From NCBI GenBank assembly GCA_951217055.1, contig OX578281.1, forward strand, positions 61,320,043-61,384,042: a stretch of 64,000 nt of DNA. Reading direction: 5' to 3'. The translations under genes and the position numbers were made by a program. The DNA is from Gerris lacustris. Its lineage: Eukaryota; Arthropoda; Insecta; Hemiptera; Gerridae. Numbering within the stretch: position 1 is the first letter of the stretch; the number at the start of each line of letters is the position of its first letter. The notes below the pieces were generated by a model. It was not told where the DNA came from, ran no database searches, and saw nothing but the letters and a program-made list of their open reading frames with translations. Positions 32,105 through 44,029 of the stretch are shown piece by piece.

Positions 32105-32682
32105 GTGATAGTGCGTTTTAAGGTCCCCTGAGTCCAAAATAATGTCTGTTTCGCGTTCGTCGTCTCTATACAAATGCGCCTAAACTACTGGGCCGATTTT
32201 GACGAAATTTTGCATACAGAAAGAAAAATCATACCCCGAGCGAATTCGAGAGATTAATTTTAGCTCGAAAAATCTATTTTAAGATATTCCGATTTCAAGA
32301 GTCCCTTGAGTGCAAAAAGTGGTTTTTAAAATATGTTTGTCGTCTGTTGTCTGTCATCTGTCTGTGCAGTGCAGACGCCTGCGGAGCCTAAACGGCTTGG
32401 CCGATTTTGACGAAATTTGTCATATATGTCCAGAAAAATCATACCCCTAGGAAAAATCGAGAAATTAATTTTAGCTCCAAATGTGCGGGTGTTAGCCCCT
32501 AAAAACTCTGAAAAAAGTTGAAAAAAATGTATATCTGAAAACGGTTCCGACGAATTAAATTAAAAAATTCTAAAATGTAAAATGTAGTCCATTTTCATAT
32601 GAATGAAATCATATTATAAGCTGTTTCCCGAGAGAGGCCGGGTTCGATTCTCCACCGAAGAGAAGTTATTTTTATGATAAAC
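32105..32682 (+). repeat. Family A copy, 5' part (split)
   Basis: Contains all family A segments down to GATAAA at 32677-32682. It includes an extra duplication of the 5' segment (GACGAAATTT occurs at about 32200 and 32410). The copy resumes at 34744. Confidence 0.8.
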
Positions 32683-34743
32683 TAGCTGGGTACCCGTGCT
32701 TCGCTACGGAGTGTTATTATAATTAGATAAGTTTATAAACAACCATAATGAAACATATAAATTATTTTACTATGCAAGAATATCTAGATTCTATCTCTCC
32801 CACCTATTTCTATACCCCCTCCTCTCCTCTTTGATAAGCTAATTACAAATATCCTAAATTCGCCCCCCCCTAAATTAAAATATGACTAAACTGTACATAA
32901 AAACTATTACTGTACTCTTAAAGAGCTTTTGCATCATGAAGGGTATTCATTACATTGACCCCGTATTCATTACTTGTACAATACCTCTGTGTACCAAACT
33001 TAAATTTCGAAAATTCATGTAGGCTGTAATTTTCCCCTTGCTTTGAAGGACAAGTGGGCAAATTTTTATTGACATCGAACTAAAACTGTAGATTTGTATA
33101 AAGAACATACTCACACATACGTTGATTTTTATATATATAACTATAAATTTCCATTTTACCCCCTCCTAAATAAAATTGTACATAACAACAATTACTTTTC
33201 TCTTAAAGTGCTTTTCAACGATATGCATCATATGAAGGGAATCCATTACTTTGACACTTTTACACCGTACCCCTTTGTACCAAAATTTAAATTACGAAAA
33301 TTCATGTAGGCAGTGACCTCCCCCTTGCTTTGAAGGGAAAGTGAGTAAATATTCATCAAATTGGGATAAAACTGTAGATTTGTATAAAAGACATACCCTC
33401 ATACAGACACTCTTCTTTTTATATAAGATATACCTATATTTTTCCATTTTACCCCCTCCTAAATGAAAACACATATGACAAAACTGTACATAACAACAAT
33501 TAATGTAATCTTAAAGAGCTTTTCAACGATATCCATCATAAAGGGTATTCAGTCCTTTGACCCCGTATTCATTATTGTACCCTGTTTCCTGTGTACCAAA
33601 ATTTAAATTTCGAAAATTCATGTAGACACTGATTTTTTCTTCCTTTGAAGGTCAAGTGTGCATTTTTTGATCGAGATCGGACTAAAACTAAGGATTTGTA
33701 TTAAGAACATACACACATACGTTGACTTTTAGATATATTTTTCCGTTTACCCCCTAAATGCACGTAAAAACAATTATTGTACTCTTAAAGAGCTTTTCAA
33801 CACTATGCATCATGAAGGGATTTCAACTTTGACATTTGTACCCCGTACCCCTGTGTACCAAAACTTAAATTTCGAACATTCATGTAGACAGAGATCTTCC
33901 CCTTGCTTTGAAGGTCAAGTGTGCAAATTTTCATCGAGATCGGACTAAAACTGTAGATTTGTATAAAGAACAAATAAGATATAGCTATATTTTTCTATTT
34001 TACCCCCCTCCAAGGCAGTGACCTTCACCTTGTTTGGAAGAAAAAGAGTGTAAATATTCAACAAATTGGGATAAAACTGTAGATTTGTATAAAAGACATT
34101 CTCTTATATAGATACTCTTCTTTCTATATATAGATATAGTTATATTTTCCATTTTACCCCCCTCCTAAATGAAAATATGAAAAAACTGTACATAACAACA
34201 ATTACTGTACCCTTAAAGAGCTTTTCAACGATATGCATCTCGAAGGGTATTCATTATTTTGATCCCGTGTTCATTACATGTACCCCGTACCCCTGTGTAC
34301 CAAAATTAAAATTTCGAAAATTCATGTAGACCTTGATTTTCCCCTTGCTTTGAAGGTCAAGTGTGCAAATTTTCATCGAGATCGGACTAAAACTGTAGAT
34401 TTGTATAAAGAACAAATAAGATATAGCTATAATTTTCTATTTTACCCCCCTCCTAAATGAAAATATGACAAAAGTGTACATAACAACAATTACTGTACCC
34501 TTAAAGAGCTTTTCAACGATATGCATCATGAAGGGTATTCATTACTTTGACCCCGTATTTATTAATTGTACCCCGTACCCCTGTGTACCAAAATTGAAAT
34601 TTTTAAAATTCATGTAGATCTTGATTGTTTCCTTGCTTTGAAGGTCAAGTGTGCAAATTTTCATCGAGATCGGACTAAAACTGTAGATTTGTAACAAGAA
34701 CAAACACACACACACACACATACGTTGACTTTTATATATATAG
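32683..34743 (+). mobile_element. 2-kb tandem-rich insertion in family A
   Basis: Starts CTAGCTGGGTACCCGTGCTT and ends TATATATAGAT. It holds about seven variable-length units (about 126 to 318 bp), each with TTAAAGAGCTTTTCAACGAT, CCCGTACCCCTGTGTACCAA, TTGCTTTGAAGGTCAAGTGT and ATCGGACTAAAACTGTAGAT. A minus-strand fragment of the same unit lies at 60160-60335. Relative to other family A copies about 35 bp are missing at the insertion point. No transposase or reverse transcriptase is seen. Its class is unknown. Confidence 0.7.
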
Positions 34744-34860
34744 ATTAAATGTACCTACGAAACTCGAAAATTAATAAATGGAAAACACTGGGCTTAGTAA
34801 TTATGAGCTCGTTTATGAGAAAGTTTGTCTGAGTTGTCTAGGACCGAATTTTCCCTATAA
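34744..34860 (+). repeat. Family A copy, 3' part (split)
   Basis: Resumes at TTAAATGTACCTACG and ends GTCTGAGTTGTCTAGGACCG near 34845, completing the copy begun at 32105. Confidence 0.8.
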
Positions 34861-35689
34861 TTACACAAATAATTTTATTTTATAGTTGTTCTACGGCAGG
34901 AAATTCTGAGAACTATGGCTAATAAAGTAAAGATCAAACTTACTGATAATACTCTACCTACTCTGTACTGGATGACTTGGTTACTTATATCAAGTCCGCC
35001 GGACTTACTTTATATTTATAAAGTATAACTTTATATTTATATATTAACTTATATATACTTACTTTAAATTTATATATTAATAAATATATTTGCATCATGA
35101 GGTCACTTTTAGTATCACATTGGATTCATCAACACCTTCCCAGTTCCATACCTAAAAGTCTGTTGGTAACTTATAGCTTTTTTTTAGTAGCCACTAATAG
35201 GCTTTAAAAGTGAACATAACCATAACACTAAATTATTTGTTTATAGTGACTAATAGGTATATGCCTTAGAATGACGATATTACAATATTATCACATGACG
35301 GTGATTTCATCCAAAGAGCGTCGTGGTTGTTGCTTATCTTGATGATTCGCAAAGCTCTCGACATTTGCATCTTCAGTAGAATATGTCACTATGTAAAGCA
35401 ACCAATTAATCGAAAATTCAGGACAAACAACTACCAACGGTTGTGCGTCGCCGGAAAGTCTAAATTATACATGACTAAAAAACATGTTTGACGCTATACA
35501 TGTACATTTACAGAACATTTCCATTTACATAAAAATGTAAACACGTACAGTGTCTCATACTTGTGATTTTATTATTTTTTTTTATGAATTTTTGTAATTA
35601 GATTTAGTTACCATTGAAAGTTCACTAACGCTTCTCAAGCTCAAACGGTTAAAATTTCATAGCGATGTTGTTATTTCTGTATAAAAATA
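34861..35689. other. Unassigned DNA
   Basis: AT-rich tract at 35010-35090. No gene or named repeat. Confidence 0.45.
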
Positions 35690-36133
35690 CTCTGCCAATT
35701 TGTGTGTCACATAGCTTCCTCACATCCTATTTCGTATACTTTAATGTTTTTATGCTTTTACAACCTATTTTTGTCAAATTTATTTAATTTTCCCCCTTTT
35801 ATAAAATGTGTCAAAATTGTTTGATCTTTTACATAAATTGGAGTGTCAATTTAGCAAAAGGTAAAGAGTGCAGACTGTTGAAACTTATATGGAACCAACA
35901 ATGGGCTTATTATGACCTACCATCCGAATTTCATTAAAATTAGACGTGTAGTTTTAAGATATCTTGGTTCGCAAAAATTTAGTGACAGACCGACTGACAG
36001 ACACTGAACCAAAAATGTTCCCTGATGTGGGTACCGGATTTCGGTCTTGGAATTTTTGAAATCGGAGGCATAAAAATATTTTCGGTCTTCGGAACGATCA
36101 CATAGCTTCCGTTACCTTTACTGTAAGCTCGGA
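35690..36133 (-). repeat. Family B copy with its upstream extension
   Basis: Beyond the usual end, this copy continues with GTACCGGATTTCGGTCTTGG and CATAGCTTCCGTTACCTTTA. The same extension occurs at 63824-63920, so it belongs to the family. Confidence 0.8.
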
Positions 36134-36479
36134 AGTACAATACCGGACTTTAATGCAAATTATTGAAACTGTAAAATGATTTGAATCGTTTATTTGCAGC
36201 TTCCTCATCTGATAGAGTATGTTTGGTTCCAACTCTACTTTTACTTTCTAACCTTTTAGAGAGTTTTTATCTCGTAAACTTGGAAATGAAACATTTTAAA
36301 AGAATATAGAAACCAAAACGAAAGAGAAAGATACGCTGATAAAAATAATGAAACTACTAGATTAAAACACATTTCAACTCGGAGTTAAATGATTTTAAGA
36401 ACAATATAATTGGTATAATTTGCGATCCGAGAATAAAACAATCTTAAGAGACGTTTAGAAAAGATGAACATTCTTCTTT
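36134..36479. other. Unassigned DNA
   Basis: No gene or repeat recognised. Confidence 0.45.
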
Positions 36480-37040
36480 TTATTGTGGCAAAAAAATCTT
36501 CTCTGACGGGTGCGGGTAGGAGGAAGTAAGAAGATGAAATAAAGAAAAAAATACAAGAGGAATCGTGTGGAGAAGAAAGGGAGAAAAGTATTAGCATGTA
36601 ACTTTGCCAAGTCGGAGGCGTCTACCATTCGGAAGGGGGACCAGGGGGTGGAGCCTGGGTTTGGGGGAGGAACACCGGAGTATTGATCTGGAGCTCCGAA
36701 GAGTACACCCTGGAAACGGGCTAGGACGGAGACACGGGCTTAGACGAGGGGGCAGAACACACTCCCTTACTATGCCGGACGAAAACCTACGTAAAGCGAC
36801 CGAGAAGAACTGCCTTCCCACATGCCTCCGAAATGAGGCTCCGAGAAGGGAAGAAGTCTCAAAAAAAAGAAAGAGAAAGTAGCGTCAATATATGCAACTA
36901 CTTTACAAAAAAAAAAGGAGGAAGTCTCACGAAGATAGGGAATAAGCGAGAAGAGAAAGGATGTCTGGAGTGAGTAGGACGACAGTCGACTCTTTATTCT
37001 TGATAAGTTTGGTGTGAGGCGTGGAGAAAGATTTCCCTTG
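36480..37040. other. GC-richer, purine-biased block with overlapping frames
   Basis: 36600-36870 is strikingly GC-rich for this window. A 92-codon plus frame (36604-36882) and a 76-codon minus frame (36591-36821) overlap fully. Both are Arg/Gly/Ser/Pro-rich, as expected from composition alone. No motif recognised. It could be a promoter-associated island or an exon of an unseen gene. Confidence 0.3.
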
Positions 37041-37045
37041 TCTTT

Positions 37046-37528
37046 TTGCCGTTCTGCCCGAGGCTTGAACGTGAGATCGCATTTGCGAAATGTCTCCTTT
37101 TAAAGCTGGTGAGCGAGTTGCGGTCCAGTGTAAATGGCCCCGGTCAAGAGGAAAAAGAACTCCTTCATGGCCGTTTCCTAACCCCCCCTCCCCCTCCCCC
37201 GTTACTTTTCCTTTCTTATCATGACGCCTTCTCTCTCCTTCTTTATGGCGACTTGAGGATAAATTACATGGCATTTGTTAATAAGACAAATGACGTCCTT
37301 AGTGCGGATTATGATGGCCGATTAGCTTACTTCACCGGGTTTTTAATTCGAATGAAATATTTGATTTCGTTTAGATTTAGATTTAGTAGAGTTAGAACGA
37401 AAGTAAGAGTTAATATATCTCGGTTATTGCCTCTTCGCTATCAGACCCTTTTATTTCCACATTCTATTATTTCTATTACCGCCGCCAAAAGCTATATAGT
37501 CGTCACAGCTTCTGTGCTTCTCCAGTAA
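37046..37528 (+). other. 160-codon open frame, unrecognised
   Basis: The longest frame in the window. It starts at ATG and includes a PPPPPP stretch from a C-run at 37183-37200 and a run of F/R residues. A 115-codon frame overlaps on the other strand. There is no signal peptide, domain or repeat that I recognise, and codon use is unremarkable. It may be chance in a block of raised GC. Confidence 0.25.
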
Positions 37529-38436
37529 AGTTCGCTTCTTAAAAGGGTTTTAATTCAGACTTTTCATTCGCTACTCTATATCGCGAAATAAAGTTACACA
37601 ATTTTTTATTTCTAAATTATAATATATTAATGTACTTTGTGTTAACATAATAACATTGAGGTTTTTCGAGTAAAATTGCCAATTTAGCTCTTCGAACTTT
37701 ATTTATTTCATCAGTTAAACTACTCAAAATTAGTCTACTACTCAGAAAGTCCCAACTTAAAACTTCTTGCATTTCGACTTTTTGTCATCAGCTTTACTTT
37801 GAATCAGATAAAATCACAGGGTTTGCTTATGATTAAGTTTAAGTTTGATTTTTTAAAAAGAACAAACATGATATTATGGGGCTCAATCAATTTTCAGAGC
37901 TTGATTGTTTAATCAACATAGGACCACGCTAAAGCTCTTCGTTATCATAATAATTGATTAATATTTCGAAGACGAATCCATTTGAAAAATGAAAGTCTCT
38001 AAGTTAGGCAGTGAGAAATTGGTGGAAGAAAGCGACGAAAATCGGTAAAGGGGTGAAAGGAGGAAGGGTGAAGAGAAAATAAAAACAAATATGGCGTCAG
38101 TTAGTGTGGGGGAGCCATCATCTTCAACCCCTTGGCCTTGGCAATCTAACTTGCATTTTAGGGGATGATGGGGGTGAGTCTCCTCAGTTAGGGGAGAGAT
38201 TACGAAGCCAACCCTTCTGAATTAGTAATCTAAAGCCGGGAGCTGCGTGGAAAGTGCAAACCTGTGTACTCCAACCTCAGTGCTTTACCAGCCATACTCC
38301 TGCTTTTACTCGTTAAAATTATTATGATTTGGCTGAAAATAAATGGAAATGCTTTTCTAAGGCAAAGCACGAATACTGGAGCTTAAGCTAAACACACAAC
38401 AATATTAATGACTGCTCATTGTCGTACCTAGAGACT
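37529..38436. other. Unassigned DNA
   Basis: 38030-38240 is a mildly GC-richer stretch with GGGG/CCCC words. No gene recognised. Confidence 0.4.
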
Positions 38437-38786
38437 CATCGACTGATTCATCGCTTATTTTCGTTTAATTATAAATCATTGACTGATTCATCGCTTATTT
38501 TCGTTTAATTATAAATCATCGACTGATTCATCGCTTATTTTCGTTTAATTATAAATCATCGACTGATTCATCGCTTATTTTCGTTTAATTATAAATCATC
38601 GACTGATTCATCGCTTATTTTCGTTTAATTATAAATCATCGACTGATTCATCGCTTATTTTCGTTTAATTATAAATCATCGACTGATTCATCGCTTATTT
38701 TCGTTTAATTATAAATCATCGACTGATTCATCGCTTATTTTCACTCAATTATAAATCATTGACTAATTCATTGCTTATATTCACCT
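38437..38786 (+). repeat. 40-bp satellite, eight near-identical units plus one decayed
   Basis: Unit CATCGACTGATTCATCGCTT + ATTTTCGTTTAATTATAAAT repeated at exactly 40-bp spacing (38441, 38481, ... 38721). The inner units are identical, which suggests recent homogenisation, and the last unit is diverged. Confidence 0.97.
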
Positions 38787-38956
38787 GCAAATAAAACTAT
38801 TTTTTAGAGAGCTTATAATACCAAATATGATCTCATAAATTATATTGATTATTGCTTATCAACATTTACTGAAGTATAGAAAAAAATACATAGGTACCAG
38901 TCACTTTACACATCTGTAAAATCACATTTAATCTTGGAATTAAGATTACCTACACA

Positions 38957-39150
38957 ACATACTACTACTGACAACATACTACAGACGGCAGGTAACAGTA
39001 TGCGTACTACAGACAACATACTACAGACGGCAGGTAACAGTATGCGTACTACAGACAACATACTATAGATGGCAGGCAACAGTAGACGTACTACAGACAA
39101 CATACTACAGACGGCAGGCAACAGTAGACGTACTATATACAGACGACATG
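38957..39150 (-). repeat. 42-bp minisatellite
   Basis: About 4.5 units of GACAACATACTACAGACGGC + AGGTAACAGTATGCGTACTA + CA. Because 42 is divisible by 3, the minus strand stays open (38906-39160) and gives a 14-residue repeat. I do not regard it as a gene. Confidence 0.92.
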
Positions 39151-39715
39151 CAACATGCAACAGACGGCAAACATTTTCTTATCAAATGTACTTGCACATC
39201 CACTTAATAATAGAAACCAACTATCTTTAGTACTTACTATTGGTGTTAAATAAACCAAATGAAAAAGTCAAAGAGGTTTTTTTTTAAAAAAAAACGATCG
39301 CTTAGCAACGAAGCTTCTCTTGAAGTATGAAGTCTTCCACAAAGGAATATAAAGGGTGAGCAGGAAAATCCTTATTTGAATATACCGCCATCAACCCTTC
39401 TTTTAAACAAAATGGGGTCTCAACTGTAATGGGTTCTTTATACGCTTCCTATGCATATTAATTTCTTGTGCGTTATATTGTTACCCTTTATGCCTATTAA
39501 TTCCTTGTGTTATATTGTTATTATTAATACATATTTGTTTGGTTTTTTAATAGTTTTATTTAGTTCTATCTATACCTTGGAATGTTTTTGCAAACTGAAC
39601 ATCGACACCAGCAAACCTAAGGTGTGTTTATCTCTTTCCACTACTTCTACTTATTTATTTATTTTTTAACTGATTTTAAACAATAAAGTTGACATTGATT
39701 ATATTTTACATTCTA
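39151..39715. other. Unassigned DNA
   Basis: No gene recognised. The 72-codon frame at 39451-39669 is hydrophobic and unrecognised. Confidence 0.4.
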
Positions 39716-39816
39716 GGGTATCTCAAAAGTAAGTTAAACTAGTTTTTTTTTTTTTTTAATTTAAAAAAATCAAAACATTAAAAAAAGAAAATATTTCAAA
39801 AGGTACATTCAGTAGC

Positions 39817-39851
<35 letters not shown>

Positions 39852-40386
39852 TAATTGCCATGAACATCAATAACATTTTGATACCGTGTTAACAGTGTTT
39901 TTAATGCAGTGTCACAAGCACTCGCCCACCAAACTGACTAACCATCTTTCAACTTATTGTTTGAATTCATATTCATTCGCGAAACTATTGTCTCCGAGAT
40001 ATTTCTTCAGATCCGGGAAAGATGAAAGTCTCTCCGGGCAAGGTCAAGGGAATAGGATAGGTGACCAAAAACATCCCATTAAAACTGTTCAAGCAGGACC
40101 CCAGTCTTGCCAGCAGCGGGTGACCAGAATTGTCGTAAAACAAAACAACTGGTTTTCTTAACTCCCCCCCTCCTCCTATTGTTTTGAATTGCTCATCCGA
40201 GTTTTCCTATCCTCTCACACTAGTGTGATCATGTAGAGTACCTATGGTTGCAGGCTCGCAAGTGCCCACGGGACGATGGAAGGATCATAGGAATATTTCA
40301 GTGCTGCTATTAAACTTTGACAAATGTTCCCTACAAGTCCACCGTGCGGATTTTAAACAATTGTGACACATATTTTTGAGACACTC
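39716..40386 (-). mobile_element. mariner-like element, 671 bp, 5' half deleted
   Basis: Flanked by TA on both sides (39714-39715 and 40387-40388). The ends are GGGTATCTCAAAAGTAAG at the left and, on the minus strand, GAGTGTCTCAAAAATATG at the right, an imperfect inverted repeat. The minus strand carries the C-terminal third of a mariner transposase. Intact mariners are about 1.3 kb, so roughly half is missing. Confidence 0.85.
39851..40149 (-). pseudogene. mariner transposase C-terminal remnant
   Basis: Minus-strand words in order: VVLFYDNSGHPLLARL (family HDNARPHxAxx, second catalytic D), then in a shifted frame YSLDLARRDFHL (family YSPDLAPSDFHLF, third catalytic D), then LKKYLGDNSFANEYEFK, VERWL, and finally NTVSKCY/RYQNVIDVHGNYVKK (family RYxKCIxxxGDYVEK). 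Several frame changes and a stop break it. The D34D spacing region is recognisable but the first catalytic D region is deleted. The enzyme would have excised and reinserted the element at TA. Confidence 0.85.
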
Positions 40387-41142
40387 TATATACCTTGAAG
40401 ACGAAAATAAACTTTTCCGAAACTTCGTCAAGTTTTACTTTTGACTGGTGCTCGCTATTCTCCATTCAATTCCCTGTCCATATGCACATAATTATATGTT
40501 GTTATTGTTGCAAGGTTTATTTAAATTTATATTTTCATTTGGTTTGAATCCAAAATGACCAACATCTTCGTTAGTTATGGAAATTGTAATTTAGTTAAAA
40601 AAGAAACAAGATAAATGTTTAAAAAAAAAATGAGATAATTTGGAAGGCGTTTTTAGTAATATTTTAAGTGGATAGTTGGAAGCTGTAGCTGGACCAAGGG
40701 ATGAAAGTGAAAGAGTTCTAGCGTCATTACACCGTGAGTAATGTCCGGTAGATTAATGCCATGGTCTAAGTGTGGCAATGTATGGGGTGCGAACATGGGC
40801 ACCGTGCCCATACTCGGTCTCATCCATTTCTCTTCTACTTATCTACCAGAGGTCTCCGTGTAAAGTACCCACTAACATTATATATTGGACTTTGACTAAC
40901 ACTTACACACCCATAGCTTGGCACTAGTCGACACACCAACACTTATTTAACTTTGTAGACATACACATTAACACACTCGCATAAATAATCTTCTACTTAT
41001 GAGTTTAAATGAAGAATTATGTTCCTAATGACAATTATTGGTGCAATTCTTATCTTTATAGAAGATATAGTAATGTACAACAGATTTGGTAATTTAACAA
41101 AATTATCTGTTTCAGATATAAACACTTTTTACACAGTAAAAA
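40387..41142. other. Unassigned DNA
   Basis: No gene or repeat recognised. Confidence 0.45.
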
Positions 41143-41715
41143 TCCTGCTTATCCGGATCAGCTAGGAACCGATGTAGCTCACTCCTGATTATCCGAGTCA
41201 GCTAAGAACCGATGTAGCTCACTCCTGATTATTATCCTGATCAGCTAGGAACCGATGTAGCTCACTCCTGATTATTCAAATGAGCTAGGAACCGATGTAG
41301 CTCACTCCTTCTTATTCGAATGAGCTAGGAACCGATGTAGCTCACTCCTGATTATTATCCTGATCAGCTAAGAACCGATGTAGCTCACTCCTGATTATTA
41401 TCCTGATCAGCTAGGAACCGATGTAGCTCACTCCTGCTTATTCAAATGAGCTAGGAACCGATGTAGCTCACTCCTGCTTATTCGAATGAGCTAGGAACCG
41501 ATGTAGCTCACTCCTGCTTATTCGAATGAGCTAGGAACCGATGTAGCTCACTCCTGCTTATTCGAATGAGCTAGGAACCGATGTAGCTCACTCCTGCTTA
41601 TTCGAATGAGCTAGGAACCGATGTTGTAGCTCACTCCTTCTTATTCGAATGAGCTAGGAACCGATGGAGCTCACTCCTGATTATCCGGATCTGCTCGAAA
41701 GCGATGTAGCTCACT
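41143..41715 (+). repeat. 40-bp satellite with an internal palindrome, 14 units
   Basis: Unit GAGCTAGGAACCGATGTAGC + TCACTCCTGCTTATTCGAAT. Units 8-11 are identical; the early units use a variant linker (GATTATTATCCTGAT or GATTATCCGAGT). Every well-kept unit contains AGCTA ... TAGCT inverted arms around GGAACCGATG (arms GAGCTA/TAGCTC where the linker ends in G), while the linker varies. That pattern suggests the stem is the conserved part. Confidence 0.97.
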
Positions 41716-41744
41716 AAACATATCAAAATCAGTGAATTTTTCTC

Positions 41745-42262
41745 AATATATATGAGACATTAAGGAATATTTTGGTTCCGTGTCTGTCTGTCGGTCAGTC
41801 GGTCTGTCTGTCTGTCACTCAATTTTTGCGAACCAAAATATTATAAAAACTACTTGTTCGATTTTTATTAAATTAGGAAGGTAGGTCATAATTAGCCCAT
41901 TGTTGGTCCCATATAAGTATTACCCTTTTTTTTGTTCTGTATTTGTTTCTCTTACACAAACATACATTTATTTACACCTATATCTTCAAAGTATTATATC
42001 TGATTTGTATGAAACATTCATAGTTTATCGAAAGTATCCCGCAGATAGCACCAGATTAATTTCAACCGTCTGCGCTCTTTAACTTTTGCTAAATTGATAC
42101 TTAAGTTCAAGTAAAAAAAAAAAAACAATTTTTACAGATTAAAAAACCGAGGGAAACAATTAAACAAATTAGACAATAATGGCTTGTAAAAGCATAAAAT
42201 CAAAAAAGTACGTGATAGGATGTGAGGAAGCTATGTGCCACACCAATTGGCAGTCAATTTGT
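41745..42262 (+). repeat. Family B copy
   Basis: From GACATTAAGGAATATTTTGG through GTCTGTCTGTCACTCAATTT, TGGTCCCATATAAGTATTAC and AGTATCCCGCAGATAG to GAAGCTATGTGCCACACCAA (42229-42248). The 80-codon frame at 42179-42421 starts in this tail and is not a gene. Confidence 0.85.
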
Positions 42263-42539
42263 AAGTTGTACCAAATATCAAGAGGACCAACTAAGCGAGA
42301 GAGGAAGGAAGTTGTTTGCGTAAGTCGAGCTGAACTTGGAGTTCTCATCTGTCTTTGTTGTGAATTTAAGTCAAAGTTTCCTTGTCAAGTTTACCCAACT
42401 GTAAAGCAAAGTTTCAAATAGCGAATCTGTTTGCATCAAGTTCACTAAGTCCAAACATAGCAGAGAACGATTCGACATTCATTCACTCACAATATTGCTC
42501 GACGACATTGTTTTTATTGTTCTCTATACGTAACATTTT

Positions 42540-43190
42540 ATTTCTGTGCAGACACAACTAAACTACTGGTCCGATTTTGACGAAATTTAATATACATGTT
42601 CAACTACGGGAAACAGACAGAGAAAAATAGACTCCAGTGCGGGGAGTCTATTTTTCTCTGTCTGTTTCCCGTAGTTAATAATAGTTTTATAATTTGATTT
42701 AAATTAAAATTTAATCGTTCCGTAGTATGAATACTACCAAAATCGTAAAATATAAATATACATGTTCAGAAAAATCATACCACGAGGCCAAATTGAGAAA
42801 TGAATTTTCGTTCCAAATTTAGGAGTGCTACTCCCCAAAAACTCTGATAAAACGTAAAAAAAAATTATTTCTCGAAAACGGTTCCGACGATTTTGATTAA
42901 AACAATTCAAAAATGTTGTCCATTTAAATACTAATCTAACGGTATTAGACGTTTTCCCGGGAAAAATCTAGCTCCAGAGAAAATACTTTGATTGGTTCGA
43001 TTCCCCGCCGAGGAGAAGTTATGTTTATGGTAAATTTGGATAAAATGTTCAACAATAATGAAATGTACCTAGGAAAACATGAAAACTAATTCATGGAAAA
43101 CTCTGGGCTAAGTACAATTATGAAATTGTAACGTGAGAAAGTTTGTCTGAGTTGTCTCGGACCGATTTGTTTTTGTTCTTTTCATTTGGT
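42540..43190 (+). repeat. Family A copy interrupted by SINE S3
   Basis: Segments 42540-42602 and 42769-43190 join to a near full-length family A copy with the B box GGTTCGATTCC at 42994-43004. Confidence 0.8.
42603..42754. mobile_element. Fold-back tRNA-headed SINE, copy S3 (short)
   Basis: A 152-bp insertion with a perfect 14-bp TSD, AATATACATGTTCA, at 42589-42602 and 42755-42768. Arms ACTACGGGAAACAGACAGAG and CTCTGTCTGTTTCCCGTAGT are perfect inverted copies meeting at AGTGCGGGG. Most of the tRNA-like head is deleted at the tip. The body (TTTGATTTAAATTAAAATTT, CGTAGTATGAATACTACC) follows. Confidence 0.88.
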
Positions 43191-44029
43191 GAATATTTTT
43201 TTTTTATCCGGACTACCCTACACAACATTAGTTTGGATAATCGATGCTGATCTGTATTAATTTTGTTGTAGGTTCGTGTTAATTATACAACGATCAAAGA
43301 TGCTTCCAGTTCTTGGAGCTAAAAATGCTGTGACGAAAAAAAAAGAAGAATTGAATTGAAAAGACTGCAGCAGTGGAAGCCACTAGATGAATTATAATAT
43401 GTAAGTTTCTGTCTGAATTTTTGTTTAGAGTAAGTGGTATATTTGGAAGGCCTAGTATGGGACGGTGTGATGTATTGATTGGTTTTCCAAATGAAGGGGA
43501 CGAGGGTATTGTAGGGGGTGCTAAACCGTCGGAGGGATGCAGCTGAGGGTTGCCTCGTGCTACGATATTCAACTCAAACCATCCTCCAGTAGATGAAGGG
43601 AACGCAGCAACTGAAGAATCAAACACAGCTATAGACCTGCCTCTAAAGTCTTTAGTACTAACAGCTGTCCTCTATAACCCTTCACACGACATTGTAACTA
43701 TATCTCTACACTTTCAAATATCCACCCCCACTCACCACCTTACACATAGTCTTCAACTATCTATAGTCATTTCAATCATATAGATGTTACAACACTTCAA
43801 ATCCAATCTATCAACTCATTCACAACAAAATTTAACAACCATAATTATTCTACTCTGTGGCGATTCGTTAAATAGTTATGCCACTATTTCTCTTAAATTA
43901 ATTAATTAATTCATTAATATTAAGAGTTGAACTACAAATGATAAAAACACCCGTACAAATTTTTAAGCTAAATTATGGTTAAATAATATTATATTTAAAT
44001 AATAAGAACATGCACTAAAAAGGAAAAAA
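43191..44029. other. Unassigned DNA with two opposed frames
   Basis: Frames at 43294-43626 (minus, 110 codons) and 43550-43783 (plus, 77 codons) overlap partly. The minus product contains a proline/serine-rich stretch and an F run from T-rich DNA. Neither is recognisable. Confidence 0.35.

Noticed and set aside
32683..34743. Helitron
   Set aside because: No 5' TC, no CTRR end with hairpin, and no A/T insertion site.
38906..39160. Minus-strand frame with a 14-residue repeat
   Set aside because: A by-product of a 42-bp minisatellite; there is no start context or flanking coding signal.
41143..41715. CRISPR-like array (repeat about 22 bp, spacer about 18 bp)
   Set aside because: Both parts of the unit repeat, spacers are not unique, and the DNA is eukaryotic. 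It is a satellite.
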